Shown here in pieces: positions 18,294-26,547 of a stretch of DNA of 64,000 nt. Below the pieces are notes generated by a model. The model was given only the letters and a program-made list of their open reading frames with translations, was not told where the DNA came from and searched no databases. Position numbers and translations under genes: made by a program. How positions within the stretch are numbered: position 1 is the stretch's first letter; the number at the start of each line of letters is the position of its first letter. Location of the stretch: NCBI GenBank assembly GCA_009841145.1, contig VXMJ01000042.1:47932-111931 (forward strand). The letters run 5' to 3'. The DNA comes from Caldilineaceae bacterium SB0661_bin_34 (GTDB lineage: Bacteria; Chloroflexota; Anaerolineae; Caldilineales; Caldilineaceae).

Positions 18294-19616
18294 ATGAATA
18301 GTCGAGTAACGCGTCGTAGTTTTCTGAAAGTCGCCGGTGGAGGGCTGGCGCTGTCCATGTTGAGTGCTTGTGCGGTGGCACCACCCGCCGCGCCGGGTGA
18401 AGATGGGCAAATGGCTGAGCCTGTCACCATTCAACTCATGTTCTGGCCGGTCGGAGGCGAACGTGGGATCGCAAGTATGGAAAAGGCGCTGGAACCGTTT
18501 GAAGAAGCCAACCCGGATATTGTCGTGGAACGGCTCGCCACGCCCTGGGGCGACCTGCATGACAAATTCCTCACTACGTCGGCCGGTGGCGTGCCTCCGG
18601 ATGTGTCCGCCGTGGACAATTACTTTCTGACCCAGTTTGCCTCCAAGGGGATCCTGCTGGCCTTGAACGAACGTGTGGACGCAGACCCGAGCGTGAATGA
18701 TGAGGATTATTTCGAGGCCGCCTGGAATGAAGGGGTCTGGGAAGGAGAGCGCTGGTCCATGCCCTACATCGGCAGTACCCGCGTCATGTATTTCAACCTG
18801 GATCTGTTTGAAGCCGCTGGTGTGCCCCGCCCGGATGAACAGTGGGAGGCTGGGGAATGGACCTGGGACGCCTTCCTCGAATCGGCTGCAGCGCTTACGG
18901 ATACGTCCGGTGATGTAATGGATACCGTGTACGGAACCATGGCCGATTCCTCCATGTGGGGAGGACTGCAGCCCTGGATCTGGGGGGCAGGTGGCGATGA
19001 ACTGAACGATGATCGCACGCAGAGCCTGTTGAATACCCCGGAAGCCGTAGCCGGTTTCGAGTTTTGCCAAAACCTGATTCATGATCATGGCGTGGCTCCA
19101 ACCCGAGAAACTACCCAGGATGTGAATCTGGTAGCCACCGGCCGCATTGGCATATGGGCCTCCTGGCGAGGGTTGGTCATGGCCTACCGCAGCTATGACT
19201 ACAACTGGGAGGTAGTGCCTTTCCCGATGGGAGCAGAAGGCAAACTAACCCTTTACAAGGGCAACTCCATGGTGGTGGCCAAGGCGGGGAAGAATCTGGA
19301 CCAGGCGTGGCAGCTGTGCAAGTACATGTCCAGCCAGGAGGCGGATGCCATCTGGATTACCAACGGAGGAGCCACTCCGCGCAAGGACAACACCGATGTC
19401 TTGCTCAACAGCAGGCCGCCTGAGAACAATGCCTACTTCTACCAGCCGTTGGCCGAAGGCTGGGCCAAGACGATTCCCTTTACGCCACTGTGGGTCGAGT
19501 GGACCCGCAGTCTCAGTCCTTTCCTGGATCGGATTTTCCTGGATAACGAGGATGTCCAGACGGTGATGGATGAGGCCGTTGTTACCGTCGATGGGATCCT
19601 GCAAGGGGAGTCGTAA
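18294..19616 (+). CDS. Sugar ABC transporter substrate-binding lipoprotein (family 1)
   Basis: A 440-residue extracellular binding protein. The signal peptide carries a twin-arginine motif, RRSFLK at residues 7-12, and a lipobox LSAC with Cys26. It is therefore probably exported folded by Tat and lipid-anchored, a common arrangement in Chloroflexota. The mature part has family-1 features: a strand-helix start PVTIQLMFWPVGG, PPDVSAVDNYF near the ligand cleft, and GRIGIWASWRG. GGGGAGG at 18282-18288 sets ATG 18294. It is the first gene of a three-gene importer operon followed by two permeases. Ligand unknown; the neighbouring sulfatases and fucosidase suggest an oligosaccharide from a sulfated, fucose-containing glycan. 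Confidence 0.92.
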   Translation: MNSRVTRRSFLKVAGGGLALSMLSACAVAPPAAPGEDGQMAEPVTIQLMFWPVGGERGIASMEKALEPFEEANPDIVVERLATPWGDLHDKFLTTSAGGVPPDVSAVDNYFLTQFASKGILLALNERVDADPSVNDEDYFEAAWNEGVWEGERWSMPYIGSTRVMYFNLDLFEAAGVPRPDEQWEAGEWTWDAFLESAAALTDTSGDVMDTVYGTMADSSMWGGLQPWIWGAGGDELNDDRTQSLLNTPEAVAGFEFCQNLIHDHGVAPTRETTQDVNLVATGRIGIWASWRGLVMAYRSYDYNWEVVPFPMGAEGKLTLYKGNSMVVAKAGKNLDQAWQLCKYMSSQEADAIWITNGGATPRKDNTDVLLNSRPPENNAYFYQPLAEGWAKTIPFTPLWVEWTRSLSPFLDRIFLDNEDVQTVMDEAVVTVDGILQGES

Positions 19617-19733
19617 AGGCGTAGGCTGTTCGCCTGTTTCCCCGCGTATGGTTGGCGGCAGCCGGTGTTTCTGGCCGACACCGGCTGCCGCCCCTTGCCC
19701 GCAGTACGCTCATCATCGGTTGTCCCGAATCGC

Positions 19734-20642
19734 ATGTTCAAGTTGCGGTACGCCCAGCTGGAGGAAATCTACGGCTGGCTGTTTGTCACTCCCTGGCTGT
19801 TTGGGTTCCTGGCCTTCATTGTGGGCCCCATGCTGGTGTCGGTGTATCTGGCCTTTACCAACTGGGATATTCTGACTCCCGCCCAGATGGTGGGTTTTGA
19901 CAATTTCGTCAAGTTGACCACAGGGGACCCGCTGGTGGGCCAGGCCCTGAAGGTAACCACCATCTATGCCGGTGTCTCCATACCCCTGCAGGTTGTGCTG
20001 GGGCTAATCCTGGCCCTGCTGCTCAACGAAAAAATCAAGGCCATGTCTTTTGTGCGCACGGTCTTCTACCTGCCCAGCGTGGTTGCCGGTGTGGCGGTGG
20101 CCTTGCTGTGGCGCTGGATTTTTTCCCCGGATTTCGGTCTTCTCAACGCAGGCCTTGACCTCGTGGGCATCGACGGCCCCGCGTGGCTCGCGGATAGCCG
20201 GACGGCCCTGTCCGCCCTGATCCTCATGAGCCTCTGGGGCGTGGGTGGGGGCATGCTGATCGTGCTTGCCGGACTGCAGGGGGTACCCACCACTCTGTAC
20301 GAGGCAGCTGAAGTGGATGGGGCCAACAGCTGGGTGCGATTCTGGAACGTCACCTTGCCCATGATTTCGCCGGTCATTCTCTTCCAGACCGTGATGGGCA
20401 TCATTGGGGCCTTGCAGGTGTTTACCGAAGCCTACGTGATGACCGAGGGCGGACCCAAGTACGCCACCCTGTTTTACATGCTGTATCTGTACCAGAATGC
20501 CTTCGAATTCCTCAAGATGGGGTACGCGTCGGCTCTGGCCTGGGTACTTTTTGCGTACATCCTGCTGCTGACCCTGTTGGTCCTACGGTTCTCCGCGGCT
20601 TGGGTCTACTATGAGGGTGTATCGACCAAGGCGGGGCAGTAA
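19734..20642 (+). CDS. Sugar ABC transporter permease (MalF/UgpA type)
   Basis: A 302-residue inner-membrane permease with six predicted hydrophobic segments. The first is LFVTPWLFGFLAFIVGPMLV. The BPD_transp_1 cytoplasmic loop is EAAEVDGANSWVRFWNVTLP, which contacts the ATPase. ATG 19734 is chosen because it directly precedes the conserved start of the family; no strong ribosome-binding site is visible and the frame is open upstream. It follows the binding-protein gene by about 117 bases and its stop overlaps the next permease. No ATP-binding subunit is encoded here, so a shared MsmK/UgpC-type ATPase elsewhere is expected. Confidence 0.9.
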   Translation: MFKLRYAQLEEIYGWLFVTPWLFGFLAFIVGPMLVSVYLAFTNWDILTPAQMVGFDNFVKLTTGDPLVGQALKVTTIYAGVSIPLQVVLGLILALLLNEKIKAMSFVRTVFYLPSVVAGVAVALLWRWIFSPDFGLLNAGLDLVGIDGPAWLADSRTALSALILMSLWGVGGGMLIVLAGLQGVPTTLYEAAEVDGANSWVRFWNVTLPMISPVILFQTVMGIIGALQVFTEAYVMTEGGPKYATLFYMLYLYQNAFEFLKMGYASALAWVLFAYILLLTLLVLRFSAAWVYYEGVSTKAGQ

Positions 20643-21532
20643 TGGACACCACGATCCGCCCGGTGGCCCAACCGGCAACCTCGGTTGGCTGGCGGACGAA
20701 CCGGCGCGTGCATTATGCACTCAAGATGACCGTGGTCTATCTTTGCCTGGCGGCCGGCGGCTTCTTTGTCTCCGTGCCCTTTGCCTGGATGCTTTCCACG
20801 TCATTGAAGACCTTGGGCCAGACCTTTGTCTTTCCCCCCATCTGGGTTCCCGTTCCGCTGCAGTGGGTCAATTATGTCAAGGTTTTTGAAGTATTGCCTT
20901 TCATGCGGTACTTCATTAATACCGTATATGTTTCCGGGCTCAGCGTGGCGGGCATTCTCTTTGCCAGCAGCTTGGCCGGATTCTCGTTTGCCCGACTGCG
21001 CTGGCGAGGCAGTACCGTCCTGTTTGTTGTCGTATTGAGCACCATGATGTTGCCTCCTCAGGTCACCATGATCCCCAAGTTCATTCTGTTCCGGATACTG
21101 GAATGGATTGACACCTACAAACCCCTCATTGTGCCCTCGCTTTTCGGGACCGGGTTTCAGATCTTCCTGTTTCGTCAGTTTTTCTCCACCATCCCCCGGG
21201 AAATTGACGAGGCGGCCCGCATGGACGGCTGCGGCTTTGTGGGTACCTACGCCCGCATCATTCTGCCTCTGTCGGGACCTGCGATCATCACCGGCTTTCT
21301 GTTTGCTTTCCGGTACAACTGGAATGAATTCCTGGAACCCCTGATCTATCTCAACACCCACTCCAAGTTCACGCTGGCGCTGGGCCTGCGTCTGTTTCAG
21401 GGAGAGTTCACCACCAATTGGCCCCTGCTCATGGCGGCTTCCACCATCGCCATGTTGCCGGTGTTGCTTACTTTCTACTTTGGCCAGCGTTACTTCATAC
21501 AGGGTGTAGTGATTTCCGGGGTTAAAGGCTAA
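20642..21532 (+). CDS. Sugar ABC transporter permease (MalG/UgpE type)
   Basis: A 296-residue partner permease. It has the MalG-like start (transmembrane segment then FAWMLSTSLKT), six hydrophobic segments and the EAA loop EIDEAARMDGCGFVGTYARI. It ends near the typical FIQGVVISGVKG of this family. Its ATG shares one base with the upstream permease stop (TAATG), so the two are translationally coupled. Together with the binding protein it forms an importer lacking only the ATPase. Confidence 0.93.
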   Translation: MDTTIRPVAQPATSVGWRTNRRVHYALKMTVVYLCLAAGGFFVSVPFAWMLSTSLKTLGQTFVFPPIWVPVPLQWVNYVKVFEVLPFMRYFINTVYVSGLSVAGILFASSLAGFSFARLRWRGSTVLFVVVLSTMMLPPQVTMIPKFILFRILEWIDTYKPLIVPSLFGTGFQIFLFRQFFSTIPREIDEAARMDGCGFVGTYARIILPLSGPAIITGFLFAFRYNWNEFLEPLIYLNTHSKFTLALGLRLFQGEFTTNWPLLMAASTIAMLPVLLTFYFGQRYFIQGVVISGVKG

Positions 21533-21703
21533 GGTCTCACCTGACCATCTCGGGGTCCATCCGCATACCTCTTCCGAATGGGAATTACATACTTGACTGA
21601 CGGGAACGACTGATACAGACCGCCAGTAGCAACCGTTTCAAGGGATAAGACACAGCCAAGCACAAGGGTCGGGGCAAGGCTAATCGGGAAGGGGTCACCT
21701 CTC

Positions 21704-22188
21704 ATGCAGTTGACCGCCATGTTCCTCGATGAGGATGCCGCCACGACATGGTTTGAAGCCTTGGTATGGCCGAACGTCGCCATTGCCCACGGTGCGGATG
21801 CACGGACACGCGTGAGGCCGCCAGGACGACCGGACTGCCGTACTACTGCACCAGCTGCCGGAAGACATTCTCGGTCAGGATCGGGACGGCATTGGAGCGG
21901 TCCAAGGTCACATTCCGGCAGTGGGTTTTTGCCATCTACCTGGAAGTGACCAGCCTCAAAGTCGTGTCCAGCATGAAGATGACAGGTAGCTTCATCAATA
22001 TACGCGCTGGCCCGTGCACCGACTACGAGATCCTTGGGCAGGTTCAAGAAGGCCATCGGCTACACCTGATGGGCCGCAATGCGAGCGAAAATCAGATGTT
22101 CGGCGCCTTAAAGGATGTCGATGGTGAGATGATTGAGGAGGCAGCTTTCTCGCCATTGTCTATTCACCGTGTTGCTCAAGCAGAGTGA
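21704..22188 (+). pseudogene. IS1595-family transposase N-terminus, frameshifted and fused to an SH3b fragment
   Basis: The start of an IS1595 transposase is recognisable in two frames. AMFLDEDAATTWFEALVWP (from 21704) shifts near 21766 into the zinc ribbon HCPRCGCTDTREA and YYCTSCRKTFSVRIGTALE, then WVFAIYLEVTSLKVVSSMK. Exactly where the family continues into its DDE-like domain, the frame instead enters an SH3b segment, NIRAGPCTDYEILGQV. A similar SH3b occurs in the protein on the opposite strand (NVRGGPGTNYQIVGS). The fused frame stays open to 22188 and overlaps the convergent gene by 29 bases. It is a transposon relic joined to a copy of an SH3 module; a functional chimera is unlikely but possible. 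Confidence 0.6.
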
Positions 22189-24052
22189 TGATCCTGTCCC
22201 TGCCGCCTAGAGCCCGCGCCTGTTGAAGCGGCGTCAGGCCTGCATCGTTTTGGATGCTAATGTCGATACTCCCAAGTCTATCCCCAATCTCGAGCATCGA
22301 TTCGACCAACTGCGCATTGTCTAATTCAACCGCATAGGCGAGAGCCGTCCATTGAGTATTGTCTTTGATGTTGGGGTCAATGCGGGGTTCGAACATCAGA
22401 AATTCCAAGATGCTCGGACGATCGTGGAGGACGGCGAAGTGCAGAGGTGTGTGGCCCTTGGCAGCCTGAGCATTTAGATTGGCACCCTGGTCGCGCAGTA
22501 CTACGACTGAATTATAATTGCCGACAATAATCGCATAGTGCAGAGCCGTAATGTTCTGGGTCTTGGCGTCGCCACCAATGTCGCAGCGCAGTTCTGTGTC
22601 ACGCTCATAACGATCAAGTATTCCGAACAACGCATCCTTATTCTGGCGTGCCGCAAAATGCACAGCCGTCAGCCGGCCAGAGCTAGTGTTGTGCAGGAAA
22701 GAAGGGAAATCGCGTACTCTGATCATCTCCCGAATCAAATGTTGATTGCCGTCCTGAATCAGATCAAAGAGCCGATCCCTGTCTTCTGCACTCCAAGAGG
22801 ACTGATCAGGTCCTGTTTGGCCCTCAGTGAGGAACTTTAAACTCGCATCCTCAAAATTGCTGTTGCTGCCGTCTGCGAGAGCTTGTATTTCAATGCGGTA
22901 CACGGTTGACGATTTGAGGCCCTTTATGGTGGCACTGGTAGCTCTCGCTCCCACGTCCGGGCCGATGCTGAAAGCATCGTAATCACTTTCATCCAGTCCC
23001 CAGACCTCTTCTCGGTAGCGTAACCTGTAACCCTTTATGGTGAGCCCCTGCCCGTAGGGATCAAGAGACCAATAGACCGTGATGGTCGATGCGGTCGCAG
23101 TGGTTTTATCTTCCTTCAAGAGGGGAGCAAAAGCCACCTCTTTCCTGTCACGCACCTCATAGATGAAATCAACCGCATTGGAGAGTTCTCTTTCGCCCGT
23201 ACCGCTCGTGACCGTCAGCTGTATCTCGTAGAGGTTGTCCCTGTTGTGATCATGCGGGTCGTCGTAGTCCGGAACTTCATGGAAGGTCAGAATGATGCTT
23301 TTCGAACCGTGGACGCGATACAGGTATAGCAAATTGGCATCATCGCCACCTGTGATCTCAAACCGGAATTCTGTGTCCTCATCGTCGGGATCAAAACCGC
23401 TGACGGTCGCGTTGTCCAGGTTTTCATAATTCGAGATTCTGTCGACCTTCCTGGCGCCGCCGCCCGGTTGGTAGAGGACCAGATATGGTAGTGAGTTCGT
23501 CGCATCGCCTGCAGCCGCTGGCGCGGTGTCCGCTACAGGGGTAGGGGTTGGTGGCGCGACTGTGGGCTGGGGCGGAGGAGCGGGGAAGTCGCGGGTTATC
23601 GGCAGCCTGATGGCATCGCCGTCCACCAGTGGGGCGTATATCCAGTGCTCGTCCACCAGTTCAAGCCACTGCGCGTCCTCGGTGCGCCCAATCGGTTGCA
23701 CTGAATCTCCAGCTTGCCGACTGCCCACAATCTGATAGTTGGTGCCGGGGCCACCGCGCACGTTGGCATTCGACTTAACCGTGTAGACGTTCACATCGGA
23801 CGCCGGCACCGGCGTGTTGGCAACTTGAACGGACGCAGGCGTGGATGTGGGCGAGACCGTCGTCACAGTTACGGCGGTCGGTGTCCAGGTCGGGACAGGG
23901 ACCGGTGCTTTGACTTCCGGTTGACCCACCGACGTCGTAGTGTCTGCTGTGTCGGGCCTGTTTGTGCTCTGAACATAAACGACTAGCAGGGCGGCTACGG
24001 CGAGGATGGCCAGGCCCACGTATACAATCGGCTTGGGCCTCGTCTCGTTCAT
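22160..24052 (-). CDS. Membrane-anchored exported protein with SH3b, cadherin/Fn3-like and ankyrin domains
   Basis: A 630-residue eukaryote-like protein. A single transmembrane segment (IVYVGLAILAVAALLVVYV, about residues 9-28) anchors it with the rest probably outside. A Thr/Pro-rich linker follows, then an SH3b domain (NVRGGPGTNYQIVGSRQAG) and a second Pro-rich linker. Next are a cadherin-like beta region (DPDDEDTEFRFEITGGDD), a fibronectin type III domain (ITVYWSLDPYGQGLTIKGY, then STVYRIEIQALA), and at the C-terminus about five ankyrin repeats (TALHYAIIVGNYNSV, HTPLHFAVLHDRPSI). AAGAGGAG just upstream selects ATG 24052 over an in-frame TTG at 24097. Ankyrin and Fn3 proteins of this kind are abundant in sponge symbionts, where some alter phagocytosis. 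A host-interaction role is inferred. Confidence 0.8.
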   Translation of the reverse strand: MNETRPKPIVYVGLAILAVAALLVVYVQSTNRPDTADTTTSVGQPEVKAPVPVPTWTPTAVTVTTVSPTSTPASVQVANTPVPASDVNVYTVKSNANVRGGPGTNYQIVGSRQAGDSVQPIGRTEDAQWLELVDEHWIYAPLVDGDAIRLPITRDFPAPPPQPTVAPPTPTPVADTAPAAAGDATNSLPYLVLYQPGGGARKVDRISNYENLDNATVSGFDPDDEDTEFRFEITGGDDANLLYLYRVHGSKSIILTFHEVPDYDDPHDHNRDNLYEIQLTVTSGTGERELSNAVDFIYEVRDRKEVAFAPLLKEDKTTATASTITVYWSLDPYGQGLTIKGYRLRYREEVWGLDESDYDAFSIGPDVGARATSATIKGLKSSTVYRIEIQALADGSNSNFEDASLKFLTEGQTGPDQSSWSAEDRDRLFDLIQDGNQHLIREMIRVRDFPSFLHNTSSGRLTAVHFAARQNKDALFGILDRYERDTELRCDIGGDAKTQNITALHYAIIVGNYNSVVVLRDQGANLNAQAAKGHTPLHFAVLHDRPSILEFLMFEPRIDPNIKDNTQWTALAYAVELDNAQLVESMLEIGDRLGSIDISIQNDAGLTPLQQARALGGRDRIITLLEQHGE

Positions 24053-24405
24053 CGTCTCCTCTTGTTCGTACAATGGCTCATCAGTTTTGGCCTCCAAGCG
24101 CTACCCAGGTCGCAGTGCGATCACCACATAGTAGGGAGCGTATCTCACTTCTTTTGTCCGCGATAACGCTTGCCCGAGGGCCGGACATTCCGGAACCCTG
24201 TTTGAGGCTTCCCACAACCATTCCTCACCATTGCCTCAGCTCCTTGTGCTGCATGAAAGGGCCTGAATTCGAGGTTGTTCCGACCTGAACAGACAGTGGC
24301 ACAATTCCATCGGGACTTCCACCTGCTGCCAACTGCTTCCTCGCCATCCCGGTCCGGCAGCCCCTTCTCGCACAGCACCGTTCGCCACAAGGATGTTCAA
24401 AGACC
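24053..24405. other. Intergenic region between divergent genes
   Basis: This holds the upstream regions of the ankyrin protein (minus strand) and the acyl-CoA ligase (plus strand). I see no additional gene and no clear promoter pair. Confidence 0.5.
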
Positions 24406-26043
24406 ATGCACGGTCTCATGATGTCCATGCCCATGACGATTGGCAGCATTCTGGAGCATGCTCAACGCATCTTCGGGGCGAAGCTCGTTGTCACGCGGCA
24501 GCCCGACCGCTCCCTCCATGTCATGACCTACAGGGACCTGCACACGCGGGCCAGGAAACTGGCCAATGCCTTGACGGCCCTGGGCATCCAACCGGGCGAG
24601 CGGGTGGGCACGTTGGGTTGGAACCACCACCAGCATGTGGAGGCCTACTTCGGCATCCCGGAGATGGGAGGCATCATCCACACACTCAACATCCGGCTGT
24701 CTTCGGACCAGCTGGCCTACATCATCAACCATGCCAAGGACCGCGCCATTCTGGTGGATGGCTCGCAGATACCGCTGTTGGAAGACATCAGGGACCGGAT
24801 CCGCGGGGTCGAACACTTCATCATTTGGTCCGGCGCGGACCAGGTTGCCTGCAACCTGCCCGGCACGATTCACCGGTACGAGGATCTATTGGACGAGGCC
24901 GACGCGTCCCATGAGTGTCCCATCCGGGATGAACGGGCGGCCATGGGCCTGTGCTACACAAGCGGCACCACCGGACACCCCAAGGGCGTCCTCTACTCCC
25001 ACCGTTCCATGTACCTCCATACCTTGGGCGTCAACCAGGCCAACGCATTCGGCTTGACGGAACGGGACAACGTGCTGGCCGTGGTACCCCAGTTTCACGC
25101 CATGTGTTGGGGATTGCCGTACGGTGCCGCGTTGGCCGGTGCCAATCTGGTAATGCCGGGCCCGTTTCTGGACGCCGCCTCGTTGGCCGAATTGCTGCAC
25201 GACCGGCGGATCACGGTCGCAGCCGGGGTCCCGACCATCTGGAATTCCCTGTACCACGAGTTGAAGCGCAACCCGGTGGACATCTCCTCCATCAGGGCTC
25301 TCATTGTGGGTGGGTCGGCCATGCCCCGTCCGTTGATTCAAGCCTATGAACAGGAATTGGGCGTCAATGTCATGCATGCCTGGGGCATGACCGAGACGTC
25401 ACCCATTGGTTCCGTGTGCGTGCCCCTTGCCCGACACCGGGATCTGGAGCCGGAGGCGGCATGGGACGTCAAGGCCCGCCAGGGACCTCCCGTGGCCGGC
25501 ATCGCCCTGCGCATTGCACGGGATGAAGAGGAGCAGCCTTGGGACGATCGCTCCACCGGCGAAATCCAGGTCAAGGGACACTGGGTGGCGTCGCAGTACT
25601 ACCGAACCGAAAACCAGCCCGAACACTTCACTCCCGACGGCTGGTTCCGCACGGGGGACATCGCCGCTGTCAATTCCGACGGGTACATCCGGATTACGGA
25701 TCGCACCAAGGACCTCATCAAAAGCGGAGGCGAGTGGATCTCCTCGGTGGAACTGGAGAACACGCTCCTGTCGCACGCCAACATTCGAGAGACGGCATTC
25801 GTCGCCCTGTCCGACGAGAAATGGGGGGAGCGCCCGTTGGCAGTCATCGTGCCGCATGATTGGGACGAAGGCATCTCACTGCAGGAAGTACGCCGGCACC
25901 TGGCGCCGAAATTCCCCAGCTTCTGGTTGCCGGACGCAATGGCCCTGGTATCGGAAATTCCCAAGACCAGTGTGGGCAAGTTCGACAAGAAGGTCATCCG
26001 GCAACAGATCCTGAACGGAGAGCTTGAAATTGTTCGGGAGTAG
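24406..26043 (+). CDS. Medium/long-chain fatty acid-CoA ligase (AMP-binding family)
   Basis: A 545-residue ANL-superfamily adenylating enzyme, closest in feel to the AlkK/FadD3 group. The P-loop is YTSGTTGHPKGVLYSH. Other motifs are MHAWGMTETSPIG, GWFRTGDIAAVNSDGYIRI, DRTKDLIKSGGEWISSVELEN and the C-terminal catalytic lysine in PKTSVGKFDKK. It would activate a carboxylic acid to its CoA thioester via an acyl-AMP. ATG 24406 is used; further ATGs follow within 25 bases, so the exact start is uncertain. A link to the PKS product or to the 3-hydroxyacyl-CoA dehydrogenase at 32.4-33.4 kb is possible but not shown. Confidence 0.92.
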   Translation: MHGLMMSMPMTIGSILEHAQRIFGAKLVVTRQPDRSLHVMTYRDLHTRARKLANALTALGIQPGERVGTLGWNHHQHVEAYFGIPEMGGIIHTLNIRLSSDQLAYIINHAKDRAILVDGSQIPLLEDIRDRIRGVEHFIIWSGADQVACNLPGTIHRYEDLLDEADASHECPIRDERAAMGLCYTSGTTGHPKGVLYSHRSMYLHTLGVNQANAFGLTERDNVLAVVPQFHAMCWGLPYGAALAGANLVMPGPFLDAASLAELLHDRRITVAAGVPTIWNSLYHELKRNPVDISSIRALIVGGSAMPRPLIQAYEQELGVNVMHAWGMTETSPIGSVCVPLARHRDLEPEAAWDVKARQGPPVAGIALRIARDEEEQPWDDRSTGEIQVKGHWVASQYYRTENQPEHFTPDGWFRTGDIAAVNSDGYIRITDRTKDLIKSGGEWISSVELENTLLSHANIRETAFVALSDEKWGERPLAVIVPHDWDEGISLQEVRRHLAPKFPSFWLPDAMALVSEIPKTSVGKFDKKVIRQQILNGELEIVRE

Positions 26044-26220
26044 GGTTGCGCAGCAGGACGACAACGCGGGCGTGGTACACAGCCACCGGCCACGAACTCG
26101 GAAACGCACCAGACCAACTCGGGTGTGCAGCAACCCCCCAAATGGGCTACAATTACAGGAGTGGCCCCGTTGCCCTGCACGCAGAATCTTGGACGCGCCT
26201 CAGGAGGAGAGAACGTCACC

Positions 26221-26325
26221 ATGCAGAAGTGGACCAAACCCGTGTTGGTGAAGCTGGACATCGCCGAGACCCTTAGGGGTTCAGGACCTTGTCCGGACGG
26301 TGATGGCGGCTCTGAGGCCATGTAA
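26221..26325 (+). CDS. Small RiPP-precursor-like peptide (34 aa)
   Basis: A 34-residue peptide with an excellent ribosome-binding site (AGGAGGAGAG at 26202-26211) ten bases before ATG 26221. A strong intrinsic terminator stands 43 bases after the stop. Its first part, WTKPVLVKLDIAET, resembles leader segments of PqqA-like and lasso-type precursors, which often read W/Y-x-x-P then L-x-x-L. The second part is short, Gly/Asp/Ser-rich and contains a single Cys (RGSGPCPDGDGGSEAM), like a core region. No maturase (radical SAM, PqqD/RRE, lasso cyclase) is in the window, so it would be an orphan. That it is a real gene is well supported by the RBS and terminator; its class is a guess. Confidence 0.65.
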   Translation: MQKWTKPVLVKLDIAETLRGSGPCPDGDGGSEAM

Positions 26326-26368
26326 CACTGACGAGACAAACGGCTGGCCGTCATCAACGGCCGGCAGA

Positions 26369-26400
26369 GACAGCCCCGGGCATCCGGGGCTGTCTTGATT
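26369..26400 (+). terminator. Intrinsic terminator after the small peptide gene
   Basis: GACAGCCCCGG and CCGGGGCTGTC form a perfect 11-bp stem around a GCAT loop, followed by TTGATT. It closes the transcript of the small peptide and isolates it from the downstream sulfatase. Confidence 0.75.
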
Positions 26401-26547
26401 CCCGGCCCTCGGAAGCAATCCGTCACACGGGACAATGAAACAGCTGTGGCCCGGAGCAGGTTCCAAACACCCATGTAGAATCAACTTGGCCTCCGCCCCA
26501 GCGGCCGGATCGCCTCCCCACCTTCCCCAGTCAAATCCCCAAGCGTC

